From Diprion similis (lineage: Eukaryota; Arthropoda; Insecta; Hymenoptera; Diprionidae), in NCBI RefSeq assembly GCF_021155765.1, contig NC_060110.1, forward strand, positions 15,832,001-15,896,000: a stretch of 64,000 bases of DNA, in the 5' to 3' direction. This document shows, piece after piece, positions 36,507 to 49,600 of this stretch. The translations under genes were made by a program, and so were the position numbers. Under the pieces are notes generated by a model that was not told the origin of the DNA, searched no databases, and saw nothing but the letters and a program-made list of their open reading frames with translations. Positions within the stretch are counted from its first letter, which is position 1. Each line of letters starts with the position of its first letter.

Positions 36507-39500
36507 TCAAGAGATGCTGTGACCCGTGAGGAGATCGGACATGCCGTCCTTGATTATTTTCAGGCACTCCAGATCAGCGTTGATTGTGGAAATGAGTTGG
36601 GACATTCCTTGCTGTTCCATAGTTAAATACTGCAATCAAGGAAGATACATATTAACTGATACAGTTAGTGAATAGGTAATTTGAGAAAACGCTGCTAAAC
36701 CACATAAGCAATGTAAAGATGCAATTGTATCTTTCATCCTAAACTGATACTGACCGAGTTTTGGTACAAAGAAAAGAATTGTTTTAAATGTTAATCAAAA
36801 AATTGACTCCGGTCTTGCAATTGTAATAATTTCATAATTAGGACAAGTAAACTAAGTTTTGTACTAAAGCTATAATATACACTCACGGTTTTAATGTCGT
36901 CTTGTGCAATAGGATCCATAGTGTATCGCTCGTGGTTTTGAGAGTCCATATGCCGTCTCATCCTTAATTGTGAAAGCATTTCACTGATTCTTCCCTTGAA
37001 CTGTGTCGGAGCACTTATTTGCGAATGCATTGCTTCAAACCTATTTGTTAGCACTTCTTCTTCAGGTTGTAATGCTAAGCCAACCTTGCGCGTTATTTCT
37101 TGCCGAACCAGCACCTAGAAATTCATTTATAAGTCGTATTAATACGTCAAGTAATGCAGGATGATGGTAAAAAATATAAAGAACCCAAATAAAATATCCC
37201 GGTATACAGCGTAGGCCGAAAAAAAGCCGGACCGATTTTAAACGTGAATAAAATCCGAATGAATTGACTGATTATCAATTTTTTTTTTTTAACCGAAATT
37301 AGAACAATAAGCCAATTCTTTTGCGTTGAAAAATCCGAATTTCAAATGATAATTTAAAATCAAAATTTAGCTCAACATTTTTTAATAATAATATTTTTCA
37401 TCCTCCCAGCGACTTTTGCAGAAGTAGAATGAAATAAAATTAACAAGATCCTATTCACCTGTAAAACTCGGTGTTGCAGCTCGAGTAAGGTTCTTCGATG
37501 TTCTTTCAGTCTTGCTTGAGTTGCAGTGTGTTGTCTCTGTAAGCTTTGTATTCTTTCTGCAGCTAAGTCTAAAAATGCTCTATGCTTGGCTGTTTCTTCT
37601 TCTTGGCATTTCAACCTATATTTAACTTGGTTGAACCCAATCATTGGCACTGGAATATATTTCTCTGGGTTTGGATTATCTAATTGCGCTTGCTTCCATA
37701 ATCTGGGATCAATAGACGATGGTGGGTTATCCAAATATTCCTTCAATTGACTAGGGTCTAATTTAACCTGTGGGAAAATATTTTCCACGCACATTTGGGC
37801 CAGCTGTTGTTTTTGCATAGTCTGTGTAAAGAAACTAACTAACTCATTTGCCGGAATTTTCCTGGACAATCCTGTCACACCTTTTTCAGATACGCAGATT
37901 GTGACGTGACTCTTATTGTCATCCGTCGATTTTATAGTATCAACAGTTAATGTTAAATTTGGTTTATTTCCGAGAATGGTATTAAGCGTTGTGATTAACG
38001 TCTGTTTTACATCTTTTAATTCCTGTTCTTTTTTGTTAAAACAAATAACGACCAGTCCATCGTTGTTATCTGCATCTGGCATACAGCTATAACCGATAGC
38101 TTTGAATCTACACAAAGGGTTTTCTTGTGTCAAATCTATGGGAGGTGCCACCGACGAATAGTAGGCTTTTCCAGTACCCCATAATGCTTGGATCAAGTTC
38201 CATCTTGCTATGGTATTATCACGTTCGTCATTAAACAGTTGGCAGTTAAATACTGCATTATAAAGTGCTTCTGATATCGCATTCACAGATTGTTGCTGTT
38301 GTTGTTGCTGTTGCTGTTGCTGTTGCTGCGGTTGGGTAAGAGTTGTTCCAAACCCAGTAAGACCAGTACCTGAAAAATAACGTCTTAGATAAAATCATGT
38401 CTCTCATAGTGGTCAAGATATTTCAAGTACAGGCAATTGAAATATAATTATCTGTGCTTTCTCTTCCAGTGTTTCAATACATCTAGATTGGATTAGTAGA
38501 AGAGTTCCAGAGTGCATTTGAAAATATATTAATTCTAATATTTTTTCGAATTTTTCGTTTCATCAGTTAACCTGTTCCAAAACTGCTGAAGCCTGTTGTA
38601 TTTATTGCAGCTGGCTTAGTCCCAAATCCACCGAATCCTGTTGTGCCGAATCCTGTTGTTGTTGTGCCTGATGTGCCAAAGCCACCAAATAAACTTGGTG
38701 CTGAAGACGTCGCCGTTGTTGGAAACGAGCCAAATCCGCCGAACCCTGTTGAACTTGTACTTGCAGTTGTCCCAAATCCACTGAATACAGTGGATGAAGT
38801 TGCTGGCGTACCACCAAATCCTGCACCTGTCCCAAACCCGAAAGTTGAACCTGGAGTACCAAATGTTGTCGTACTCGTGGCTGGTGTTCCAAATCCTCCA
38901 ACCGTTGAGGTACCAAACCCACCACTAGTTCCAAAGGCTGGCGTTTGTGTGGCGGGGGTACCAAATCCTCCAAGGGCTGGTGCTGACGTAGCTGGAGTGC
39001 CAAATCCGAACGATGGTGTTCCAAAACCAGCTAAGATAATATAAATAAAATGAATTACTCTTCAAAGCAAACTTTCTTCAATTAAAAAAAAACGATAACT
39101 TGTCTATATTTCTAAATTAATGGATGAATCACAGGTGTGATAATTATACTGTGTGTTTTTACATATTTTTCAATAGTGTGATGTGTTTGTTGGTGTGTGA
39201 AGTATTGGCGTAGGTATATTATTTAATGGAGTTGGTAAGGCAATTGAACTCATAATGAACAAATACCCCATTTTTTGAATCTTTCAAATTTGTCGTATAA
39301 GAATTTTAGCATTGTGCCTAGTTGAGATAATACAATTATGTTTACTATTCGGAAATTGAATAGACAGGTTGTTATGTGTATGCAAAAAGCAACTCATTTG
39401 ACGCAATGCAATATTCCGAAGTGTCAAATACATCCTTGAACTTTCATTCCATTGCATGATGTGAATTTCCGATTTACATCAGAGTTCAAAGACCAAACGT

Positions 39501-41431
39501 TCACTATGGAAGCAATTGTACCAAGCCGTCAGATGTTTTCCTCAGAAATCATGGATGACATGAAAATAAAAATCACCTCTAGACAAAAGACAACCAGGAA
39601 TGTCTAACATTTTCAATGTGTAGTTAGATTTCTAGGGGAAATGTCAAAACGTGAACCAGTTTTTGATGTCAAGAAACATGAAATTGATGCTTTTTTGAAG
39701 TTTTATTTATCGAATTGTAATCCTGACTATATTGTTAAAGTATACTTTTTCCACAATATTTGGTAAGACTGATTTTCTATCTATTAAAATTATGTATCGC
39801 GGAAAATATGAAGTGACACAAAAGACAAAGATTTGCGTACGATATAATGTTTCTTTCGTCATTTCTACGTATCTCTGTGGTGGGAAAAGCCGACCACGAA
39901 CATCCTGTTAGACATGACTTCAGCAAGTTATCGGAAGCTGATACTTCCCTTCTTCCAGCTTTGAGGGATTGTCGTTTGCTTCAAGCATCAACAGGGTTAA
40001 TGACTATAAAGCTGTCAGTGAAGGTAAACGTAGTGTGACCAGTTTTTTTCACAAATCAAGATGTACTATCCACAAACAAAAGGCCAACGGCCGGTATGTA
40101 TATCAATATTAAATTACTATTATCATACATATCAATATACTTTATGATCAACTAAGCTAATTCAAAATTTGGATGCCATGTAGATTAACAATGCGTTTTT
40201 GAATTTTACAATACAATTAACAACAACTTAGTTTCTCAATCACTAACTGCAACATAATAAGAATAATAGAAATATTTTACCATGCTTATAATTTTAATCC
40301 AAAGCAACTAAGTCATAACTCATACGACGAACACACCCATCCCTACCTACGCCAAGTGAGTACTAGTCCTGTTGACGAAGTTACGGAGTTTGAGAATGAA
40401 CTGGGAACCACGGAGGAATCATTCGGAGTAATTTAAAGTTCCCTTTATAGATATTCGAATACTGTCAATATCAGAAATTCTGTACTCCTTGTTCATTGTA
40501 ACTAACCCAAGTTGATGAAGCATACCTTTATATAGATTATAATTTATGTGCAATACTGATGTGATGAAAAATATTTTTTCATTTGTTGTCAAGCTCAATA
40601 TTACAATATTTTGCACTTCATTATTTTGTTTTCCAGGATACTATAGGCGATGTGACAGCACTGCATGAAGTGTTAGAGAGCACCACGCCAATTGTTACTA
40701 CTCAGATTACCACCTCCATGAAATCTATTACACTTGGTGAAAATGGATCTTCAGACGAATCGAGTCAGACAATATTTATAGTCTTGGGATTGCTCTTGGG
40801 AATTCTAGTGCTGGTATGCTGTGTTCTTGCCTGCATCCTTGCCAAACTTAGGAGGAAAGATTTTTGCACGGTGCAAGGAAGAAATCAGGAGACATGCGAC
40901 GACGAGTGCGCACGAGAAGAAATGGATCTCGGACAATCACCAAAGAATTCAGTAGCATCAGTGAAACACATGAATTCTCGGTCTTCGGATCAATTGCTCA
41001 AGAACTAACCAAACGCAATTGATGCTTCACACTTTGAGGATGATTTAATACGTTAGAGATTACGATTGAGCTAAGAGTTGGAATGTAAAATATCACACTA
41101 ACTAAAAAGAGTGGAGTTTTGTGCTCAATCTTTGATAAAGCGTAAACTACTCAAACAAGTCGATCGCTTCCTACTGCCTTGAACACATGGTGGTGAAATT
41201 CATAGGAAGGTAGATAATTTTTGCGTGCCGATCACATCAGCGATTTTATAACTAATACGTAAAATTTATTATGAATTTAGAGTTACTTGCGTTATAGCTT
41301 GAAAATACACCAAGTTCTATTTCATACTTACTCGGTTTCGCTGCTGCGGCTGTGGCTGAAGTTTGCGCTCCAAATCCAAAATTTGGTGTTGCCGCTGGGG
41401 TAGAAGTCCCAAACCCAGTGCCAAAAGACAT
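36507..41431 (-). CDS. Nuclear pore complex protein Nup54
   Basis: Five coding exons on the minus strand: 41,431-41,332, 39,030-38,572, 38,369-37,459, 37,114-36,887 and 36,629-36,507, all with GT-AG introns and phases that join cleanly (1, 1, 0, 0) to give about 606 residues, close to insect Nup54. The N-terminal third is an FG-repeat domain with about 25 FG dipeptides, often GFGTP or GGFGT. A 13-glutamine run follows, then the conserved Nup54 alpha/beta domain (ALWGTGKAYYS, IDPRLWKQAQLDNP) and a C-terminal helical/coiled-coil part (RAFLDLAAERIQSLQRQ). It is a central-channel nucleoporin that assembles with Nup58 and Nup62 and controls nucleocytoplasmic transport. The start MSFGTGFG fits FG nucleoporins better than an upstream non-AUG start. 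Intron 1 (2.3 kb) contains an opposite-strand gene. Confidence 0.95.
38290..38328 (-). repeat. CAG/CAA repeat encoding 13 glutamines in Nup54
   Basis: Thirteen consecutive CAG or CAA codons on the minus strand link the FG domain to the conserved domain. The mixed codons should make it fairly stable. A spacer polyQ like this is not needed for the family's function. Confidence 0.9.
39847..41008 (+). CDS. Putative small single-pass membrane protein nested in Nup54 intron 1
   Basis: Two exons, 39,847-40,023 and 40,637-41,008, joined by a phase-0 intron (donor AAG|GTAAAC, acceptor TTGTTTTCCAG) give 182 residues. Residues 1-104 are a hydrophilic, Ser/Thr-containing region; residues about 105-128 form a strong transmembrane helix (TIFIVLGLLLGILVLVCC), followed by LRRK and a 50-residue acidic/polar tail ending QLLKN. 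This fits a type I membrane protein, although the N-terminal MFLSSFLRISVVGKA is only a weak signal peptide. The start is uncertain: an in-frame stop lies at 39,814 and an upstream exon could replace the first residues. It lies on the strand opposite Nup54, within its first intron. I do not recognise the family. The C-terminal exon is better supported than the first. Confidence 0.5.
41009..41331. other. 3' end of nested gene and start of Nup54 intron 1
   Basis: Probable 3'UTR of the nested membrane-protein gene on the plus strand. No canonical AATAAA was found before the Nup54 exon 1 donor at 41,331. Confidence 0.4.
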
Positions 41432-41584
41432 TTTGATAGTTCGTTTAGTTAAAAAATTAGTGAAAATTAAGAAACATAACCTCGAAACAACACTGGCTGA
41501 TACACAGTCCAAGTTCTATCAGACACCTCGCACACGCGGAAAAGATATTCTATTATTCGACCAGAAATAAATTCTCGGTTGTTG

Positions 41585-41728
41585 ATTGGCCGTTTGATAA
41601 ACTCTGTGATGTGATTGGCTCGCGAAGTACGCTTGCGCTCCGTAATCGTTTGTCATGTCGCTTTTCTCGCGTTGAATATCCTCGAGCACTCCTCGAGTAA
41701 TCGAATTGGTTAGTCATCAGTGACGTCA
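41585..41728 (-). promoter_or_regulatory. Nup54 promoter region with CCAAT boxes and a CRE
   Basis: Upstream of the Nup54 start codon the minus strand carries CCAAT boxes at 41,585-41,589 and 41,614-41,618 (and a third ATTGG at about 41,704), and a perfect TGACGTCA palindrome at 41,721-41,728. There is no TATA box. This is the usual make-up of a housekeeping promoter. The elements are seen directly; function is inferred. Confidence 0.45.
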
Positions 41729-41739
41729 CTTATGCGCAC

Positions 41740-44660
41740 TTTATTCGAATGATAGTAATCACGGTACCATACATCACGTACAGATATTTGAAATTTGGAG
41801 AAGATTGAACTATTAAACTCCGCTTTCATTGATTTATACCACTATTCTATATATTTATTTATGTATCACTAAGTATTTACATGCACCTTGTACTATAATT
41901 ATTCAACACTTTGTTAATAAATCATGACTTTTGTGCTTTTTTAAATTTGCGTTATTCTCGACTAGGTATTTATAATAGTGAGAATTATAGTTTTCTGAAG
42001 CATCTTCCTATTGTTCACTCTAATGAATTGAATTATGAATCGAAGAGTTTCTCTCATTTTAATGGCATAATTTTACGACACCGATGATTAACAATATTTT
42101 TGAGGATTAGGGAAAAACAACCACTTTTTCTGAGCTCTAATGGAAAAGAGTTGCTACTGTTATTGCATAGAGTCTAATTCATCAAATTTCATTTTAGGTC
42201 ATTTAAAGTAAACAAGAATATTGGTACATTTACTTTCCTCGTTTGCTATTATGCGTTAAGACAACAATACTGACCGATCTAGGTTACAACTCAACTGTTG
42301 GACTTGTGCCATCAGGACCTGTGGCATAACTCATAATTTACCGAAGTATGCCCGATTAAAGAAAGCGATTGAAAGACCCAATTAAATTATTTAAGGATGT
42401 ACATCCGTGTGAATCGAAATAGTTCTAGGTCGATGAAAATTATACAAAATGATCTCACTTTTATTTTAAACGCCCGACAGTTTTCCCTAAGAATCAATGT
42501 AAAATCATGAAAAATTAAAAGTAAAATAACTCCGGTATGATTCAGACAATCATATATCAAATTTTTAATTTTACAAGCTTGGTTAAAATAAAATCGAGAA
42601 CAATTTATTCGTCTGATGAATAAGCAAGAATTGCACATTGTGATCTTGAATAAAACGGACGTGCACAAATTATGTCTTGATTAATTTATAAATCGAATCA
42701 TAACATGCACAGTTATTATTGCACAGTACCTTCTTTTGCAAGCGCTAAAGCAGCTGGAGCAACGATATAGCCGAGGCTATAAGAAATATTGTGGTTGACC
42801 AATGGAAAAACATCCGTATTTGGTCTCTCTTATTCATCGATGGCTGCGTCGCGTTATTATCCAGTTTTCCCTCAAAATTTTTCTGTACTTCTTGTTTGTC
42901 TTCCACTGTAGTTTCCTTCATCTTTCCTTTATATGGTTAATCACCGTTCCCTTGTATTATTATAAACTCGTGTATGTGACCAATTATCAATGATTCTATC
43001 AACTGCACCATAATGCTTATCGCATGATGTGCGCGATCTAACAGTTGCAGGAGATTGATCAAGTTTAAGAAAAAAATCGTAAGATATACAGCACAGCATT
43101 ATTGAATTATACTCGCTTTATTGACACATATTGTCTTATAAGAAAATGATCTATTAGTCTAGTTCCGTGGAGTTGAAATATTCATATAGAATCTTTCCGA
43201 ATACTTCTATTTATAATTATATTGTTATCGAACGAAATAAACGTTCCAGTTTTTTTTTGTGTATATCAGCAAATGAAAGAATTACCTCAGTTGTTTTCTC
43301 GAAATTATAGGTATCTCGATATAAATATTGCATCAGAACAATAAAATGATATTACCGTAAAACAATATTTTCACAGAGTTTTTCTTATGTAATATCCAAT
43401 ATTTATGTAATTCAATTTCATGTAGAAACACTCAATAAAAACTCCTATTTTCTATAACGTACATATACATGTATTAATATATATATTACTTTCTTCAACG
43501 TTTGATATTACTTGTTTAAAATTTGTAAAACCCCAACAATGCTCCAATTTCTCATAACATACATTATAATTAGATTGAAATAATAAGTATATAGAATATC
43601 GTACTCAGAAATCATAACTAACCCTCAAAATGTGATGAACAATAGTTGGAGTGTAAGTCGAAATCTAATTTCATATGTATAAGTCTGAGGTGGAAATTTT
43701 GGAACACCATAGTTCTTTAATGTATACCTAAATCACGTGAGCCATAAGAAAAAAAAACTCATGAGCTATCGCTGATTCAGTAAATTGAGCGTAAGAAAAA
43801 ACAACATAAATCTCATTAACTTCGTGATATCGAATTTCGAATTTAAAATATTACAAACCAGAATTTCTGCAACAAATTAATGAATTGAACAGCTGTCTAT
43901 GCATCTGTGCGTAATTGTTACTATAAGCACCTCAAGTATCGTCGTTGACACAATGCAAATAGAAATAGCAAATCATTGTCTATTTTTCGTCGAACTTGGT
44001 ATAATTTTTTATAATCTAAATGAAAAAACGTAAAAAAAAAAATAATAACAGAAAACATACTATTTTTTATCAATTGACAGTATAATAACATCCCCTAGAT
44101 CCTAATTGTTATATTTTAGCCGATTATTCAGGTATACCTACTAATATACTAAACATGTTGTCTAAATTTATATCAACTATGTTGGATTTTTCAATTGCAG
44201 TCAAATCACAATAACAACTTAGATGTTTTTGAAATATTCAAGACTTGTAGTAAATTGTTACTTGTCATATTTATATTTCAAAATAAATATTTAAGCAAAA
44301 CTATTATGATCATACGTAATATAGATACCAAAATCAAACTTTGGCATTGACCCATTTTACATTTTGCTAATCTTTTATCGTTTGAAGTTATAACATGAGG
44401 AAAAATCGTATTGCTTATTATATATATGATACTTAATGTCAAATTTATTTGTAAAGTGAAGATGAACAAATCGTATGATTTCGTTGGATAACTGACTCTA
44501 CTATATTTTTGTAAGACCACTATTAGTAAGCATATGGCAAGTAGTGAAGGACATTTTGAATTAAAAAAATTGCTCTTCTCTGTAGTCATATCACCATAGT
44601 CAAAACCAATAACGTACATAGTTGGTTTTAAGGTATACAAGTAGAATTGCATAGCTGGCT
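41740..44660. other. Gene-free AT-rich DNA
   Basis: Strongly AT-rich. No coding exon, RNA gene or transposon supported. A minus-strand open frame of 124 codons at 44,278-44,652 has hydrophobic stretches but lies just after a stop codon of a possible exon and is best read as AT-rich noncoding DNA. A reverse-strand AATAAA lies at 44,444-44,449. Confidence 0.4.
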
Positions 44661-44669
44661 AAAAATCTT

Positions 44670-44742
44670 TTAGTTAGTTTCTTTATCTAATAACTTTTCA
44701 TCTAAAGGACGACAGCCCCCAGTCACCCAGCGTGGTCCGTTT
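44670..44742 (-). CDS. Possible 3'-terminal exon of an unidentified gene
   Basis: A 73-base minus-strand segment, clearly more GC-rich than its surroundings, follows an acceptor-like TTTTTAG and reads NGPRWVTGGCRPLDEK... to a TAA at 44,670-44,672. The translation looks protein-like (G, P, W, C, D and E balanced) against an AT-rich background, and an AATAAA follows about 220 bases later. No upstream exon with a matching phase was found, and its phase does not fit splicing from the last GABA-B receptor exons. It may be chance. Confidence 0.2.
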
Positions 44743-44749
44743 CTAAAAA

Positions 44750-46640
44750 CAAAAAGTTAAATTCCATTTTTTTGAAATATCATAAAATTGTCACACACAT
44801 ATGTAGTGATTTGTCGCATTCATAAATAATTTTAATTTCGCATTGATCACTTGATGGCTGATCAGAAACGATTTCTTTTCATTGATCTAGTTATCGAAAG
44901 CTAACACGAAAGTTACAATGTTATACTACCTCATCAAGACTCCCAAATAATTTATGAATGGACTCGATATTAAGCGTTTAAATCTCGTTAGCACGTCTAA
45001 AAGATCACTTAGTCAAGTCATTATTTTACATTTAATTTCAATTTGGGAGTAAGCTTCATGAGGTTTACATTAATATGGAAGTATTTTAATATTATAAAAG
45101 TTTGTCTAACGAGATTTAACTGCAATTATTATATCTAATTCTAAAACAGTCACTAATTCTGAGAATAAATAATTTATGTCTCAATTTGACTGTATTATAA
45201 AGCACAATTAGAAATTGCATTTGTATTTTCGAAGAGTAAAAAAGTGTTTCTTTTGTTTTGGACCCATAAGACTAAATACGTCATAGGCAACAAAGATTAT
45301 TTTATACCCATGATGAATTTGCATCAACAGATGCAGGATTATTTGACGGAACAAAAATAAATATAACCGTATACACTAAGTACATTAAACATCGATTATC
45401 ATAAAATGCATTTATGCATATAGATCTTGTCGTTGTGAGATCAGATGAAACTCATTTAGGCCGCAATCTATCATTTTCATGAGATCGATTTTGTGCATCT
45501 TTAATTGTAATAGGTCCCAAATTTTTTTTGGGATGAAACAATTTTATGCAAGGTATTCGTTAATCTCGTTACATACGGGGTTACTTACAATAGACGTGAT
45601 AATTCAGGTGCGCATATTCTACATATTCCTACATATCTCATCACTTTTCAATATGTGGACGTTGCTAATTCTTTGACATTCGAACGTTTGGAATTGCATT
45701 TTTTCTATCATAATCCTTTACCGACTTGATAAAAACATATTAATTATAACAAGCAAATAACTGCAAGATGCGAATTAGACGAATGGAACTACTTGAATAT
45801 CGATAAAGATTGTCTTTTGTAATGAATCATGACTCATATAGATTTGAATTTACAAAAATTAGTTACCGATATGCATTGGAACATAAACTTTTGTTAATTG
45901 GTGATTGATATAATGATTCGAATGTATCGCAATTTACAAACACTTGGTCCGATTTTTCATATTATATATCAAAGAAAAGCCAAGTCGTCGGCTGACAACA
46001 ACAACATCCTATCTCAAACTTGTTTAAAAAAAACCTCATGTCTGCGATTTTCTAAATACATTTCTCATTCAAATAGTAAGATAACTGTGTCAGAATTACA
46101 ACAGAAACTTTTTTAAGTTCAATTCAGAAAAAAAGATTGACCTCGAAAATATGAAAAAGAAAATGACATGAATAACATAATAAATATTCAATAAATTTCA
46201 TACGAAAACCAAATAATAACAGTTGATTGAAACATGAAAAATAAAACTATAGGTATTGCTCAGTGGTCGTCAAAATTATAATAAACAATTTTGTTTAATT
46301 AGTTGGCAATTAGTTGGCAAGCAATTCTCTGTAAAAAAATACAGTCGTGAAATACAACGCCATGAATAAAATACAACTTCAATATTATTTATATAGAAAC
46401 AATAGCCATAAGGTAATCTTAACACCAACAAAAAATAATATGTATGGCGCTATGATTTAGCAAGGTTGGGAGATCAATGAAATCACAGAAAGAATAATTT
46501 AAAAAATCCTAGAATATTTCCAACACATGTAGCACATGTATTATAATATTTGGAAGAATTTATCTAGCGTTTGGACAAAAAAATTTGCAAATACTATGCG
46601 GAATACTTTGATTTATATAAGAGAAAATAGAACTGAAACA
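44750..46640. other. Gene-free AT-rich DNA with crossed inverted repeats
   Basis: Includes the 3' flank of the GABA-B receptor gene. Two pairs of inverted repeats occur at 44,928-45,118 in crossed order. No other gene is supported. Confidence 0.4.
44928..45118. repeat. Two crossed inverted-repeat pairs
   Basis: 44,928-44,948 is imperfectly complementary to 45,041-45,064 (shared ATTTGGGAGT and ATGAGGT). 44,979-44,991 is perfectly complementary to 45,106-45,118 (CTAACGAGATTTA). The order is arm 1, arm 2, arm 1', arm 2', so the two stems could not both form as nested hairpins. Confidence 0.55.
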
Positions 46641-46642
46641 TT

Positions 46643-49600
46643 TTACAGATAAGATTCTGAGAACTCAAAATCAGAAGCTGAAGCACGAGATGATCTTGTA
46701 TATATGGAAATGCCCCCACCAATCGCACTATCAGACGTTCCTTCTCCAGTTACAAAGTCTGCTACAATCAAGGAATCCTTCGGAATGTTTATTGGGCCAC
46801 CCTTAGTCGCATCCCTCTCGGCTAATCGCTGTTTCAACATTCTGATTTTCTCCTCTTTCTATCATACAAAGAATCAAATGTTATAGTAAGCTTCCACACC
46901 CGCTATTACAACCATACATTCATTACTACGCATACTTAATTAATACTCTTGGATGAAAATCATCGAAATACACAACAATCGAAACACAACTGCATATTGA
47001 AACGTATAATTTATGTGAGGTATTGCTTACCGCTGCAATAAGCTTTTGCAACTCGTCATTTTCGATTAACAACTTCTGATATCTTTCTTCATCCTCCTTG
47101 CATATACCAACATCAGGATTATACTTAGATTCTGCCTTATCCCTTGGATGCCGTATAACTTCAATAACTTTGGGTACAAATATTAAAGCCATGCTTAGAA
47201 AGCAGCAAAATATGATAGCTAATGCAACAAAGGCAAAGCTCGCATCTTGTTGACTTGCAATCACCATTGTTACCGGGGCTGTGATAAGGCATAATACTAC
47301 GACATTGTAAATTGACATTCCCACATAACGTGAATCGTTAATCTGCTTCACTTTAATACTGCGTGTCTCATAGGCCAAAAATAGACCAAATACCAATACA
47401 ATGCCTTTATACCCGTATATTAAACCTGAAATACATATTCAATCAATTTTAATTGAAGCTTGGCTTTGAGCGAGCTGTTATATTCTGTTGAAGAATGATT
47501 ATTCAAATATAATATCAACTTAGATTCGTGAAGTGTTAGGAGAAGCTATTCACCGAGCCATATTATGTTATGATCACTTTCGCAGTGCTCTAATTCCGGT
47601 CTAATCCTGGCGTCATCATCTCCATACAAAGACGGCTCTAATTGGAAGACCTCTATGCGTCGCTGCAGTGGATCTAACAACTGCCATGCGCTCAGAATTA
47701 TAACATCGATTGTCAGGAGTGCGCTCACCATTGTATAAAGCTTCCACGGCTGAATTTTCTTCTGTATAGATGAAACTTTTTGTTTAACCAAAAATAACTA
47801 GAAAAAGGGTAAATATTACGAATACAGGGCTGAATTGTAACCAATCTGAAAAACATGCAGGATCAATTAATTATTAATGTTTGCACTATAGTTACTACAT
47901 GTGGCAGATATCTATTCTATGTCAAAGTGATATATCACACCAAGGTCAATTCTTTATGGGAGGTGCATAATCGGTGTAATATAATGTGCCGTGTAGTTTG
48001 ATAAAAAGCAGATTTCCACGGATGTAATGATAAAATACATCGATTAACCGGGCAACATACGTAATGGAAAACAATACCTAAATTGTTGAGGGCTTGCATT
48101 CAAATTTCAACGTACCTACTCTGCAATATTATTTACTCATACCTATACGTGGACACGTATGTTCTCATTACAACTTGCCGATGAGTCTATGTCATGCTAC
48201 TAAATCGCTGCATTCCTTGATTCATATAACCAGGGGATGTTCTATGCTACTTGTGAAGAAGTTGGTATCATATCAATGATATTCTCTATTATTTTCTAGT
48301 CTATTGACTGTTATTCAATTTCGTAAATGGAACATAAAAAACATGTCTTGAAATTTATCTTACTCCAAAGCCTTCGGTGTTATTTTAGAAAGTGGACAGA
48401 TTATTTTTATGGAATTTTACATTGTGGAAGTTTCCTAGTTGAAAATTGGGCTTTTTCATTAAAAATAGGATTTCAGGTAGACATTAGCACACAGAATATA
48501 AACAAATCTATAATTCACCTTAGCTTGGTCGGCTTTAGTTTTGGTCGTCAGCCTATGTACTCTCCAGACTTTACTAAACATCGCTCCAAATGCCAAGGTA
48601 AATCCAGTGGATAACATCCAAGCCCTAGCTTGACAAATGCTCGGATACTCGGACGGTTCTACAAATCGCCCGTCAGCTCCCAGTAAAAATACAGATATTA
48701 AGCAGGTGATAACACCCGTTAACATTATTGTATTGCAAATTGGATGCGATGACATGATCACTCTGGAAGTAGATGTCACAATTAAGCGTTATTGTAGTGA
48801 AAAAAATCATCTACAACAAAGCATAACTATTCATACGAAAATGCAAACGATTTTACCTCCTATGTCTGTTCCAACTATTGAAAACGATCAAAGCCATCGC
48901 TATTACGATTCCTGCCGATGATACTGTACCCATGCATATGAATAAGGGCAAAGATACTGTGCGCAGGACTCTTCGAACAATTGTTCGATCTTGTGGGGCT
49001 TTTCCACCAATCCATCGCTCCTTGTCCAGCCACGTTAAATTATCACTTTGAGTGTCATAGTATCCAAGTTTCACGTACGTCCCACCTACAACCTGTTCTA
49101 TTTGTGTCAAAGCAATTCGATCTCCTTGGGAACTGAATGCTACATATCCCTGAAAACAATATGCACGAAGTTAAATATTAGTCTGATAAAGGCCTATATT
49201 TGATAACATTAAGTAACTTACAGAAACTCCAAGGAATTGTGTTGAGTTTATAGCTGAATAAATGTCATCGGCTATCTCTTTATCGGTATAAGTGAAATTT
49301 TTCAAACTCTTACCAAGTCTATTCAGTTTTTCCATTGTTTTGTTAAATGCTGAAATGAATCACACATAAAATCTTTAAATTTAACAATATTGTGAAAAGC
49401 AACGAATACTTAGATAGTGTGATGATTTTCACTGTTTTAAAAAGCAATCCCTATAAAAGCTCTCACCCAGAGCTACAGACCAGACAGCATCATAAGCAAG
49501 AGGTGCCTCTTGATAACCCTCGGGATATCTATTGTTATCGATATCATAGCCATGTGCTTTCAGCATGTCATTCAATCTTTGTCTGAAATCCTCTGAAGTC

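Noticed and set aside
38643-39044. Plus-strand frame rich in VPNPP repeats
   Set aside because: It is the exact antisense of the Nup54 FG-repeat exon; GFGT repeats on one strand give VPNP on the other.
44278-44652. 124-codon minus-strand hydrophobic frame
   Set aside because: AT-rich DNA gives I, L, F, Y and K-rich translations that mimic membrane proteins. No acceptor or good start context, and it sits in what would be 3' flanking DNA.
44918-44945. let-7-like seed TGAGGTAGT on the minus strand
   Set aside because: Only the seed matches. The rest of the 22-mer differs from let-7, and no precursor hairpin can be drawn with the neighbouring bases.
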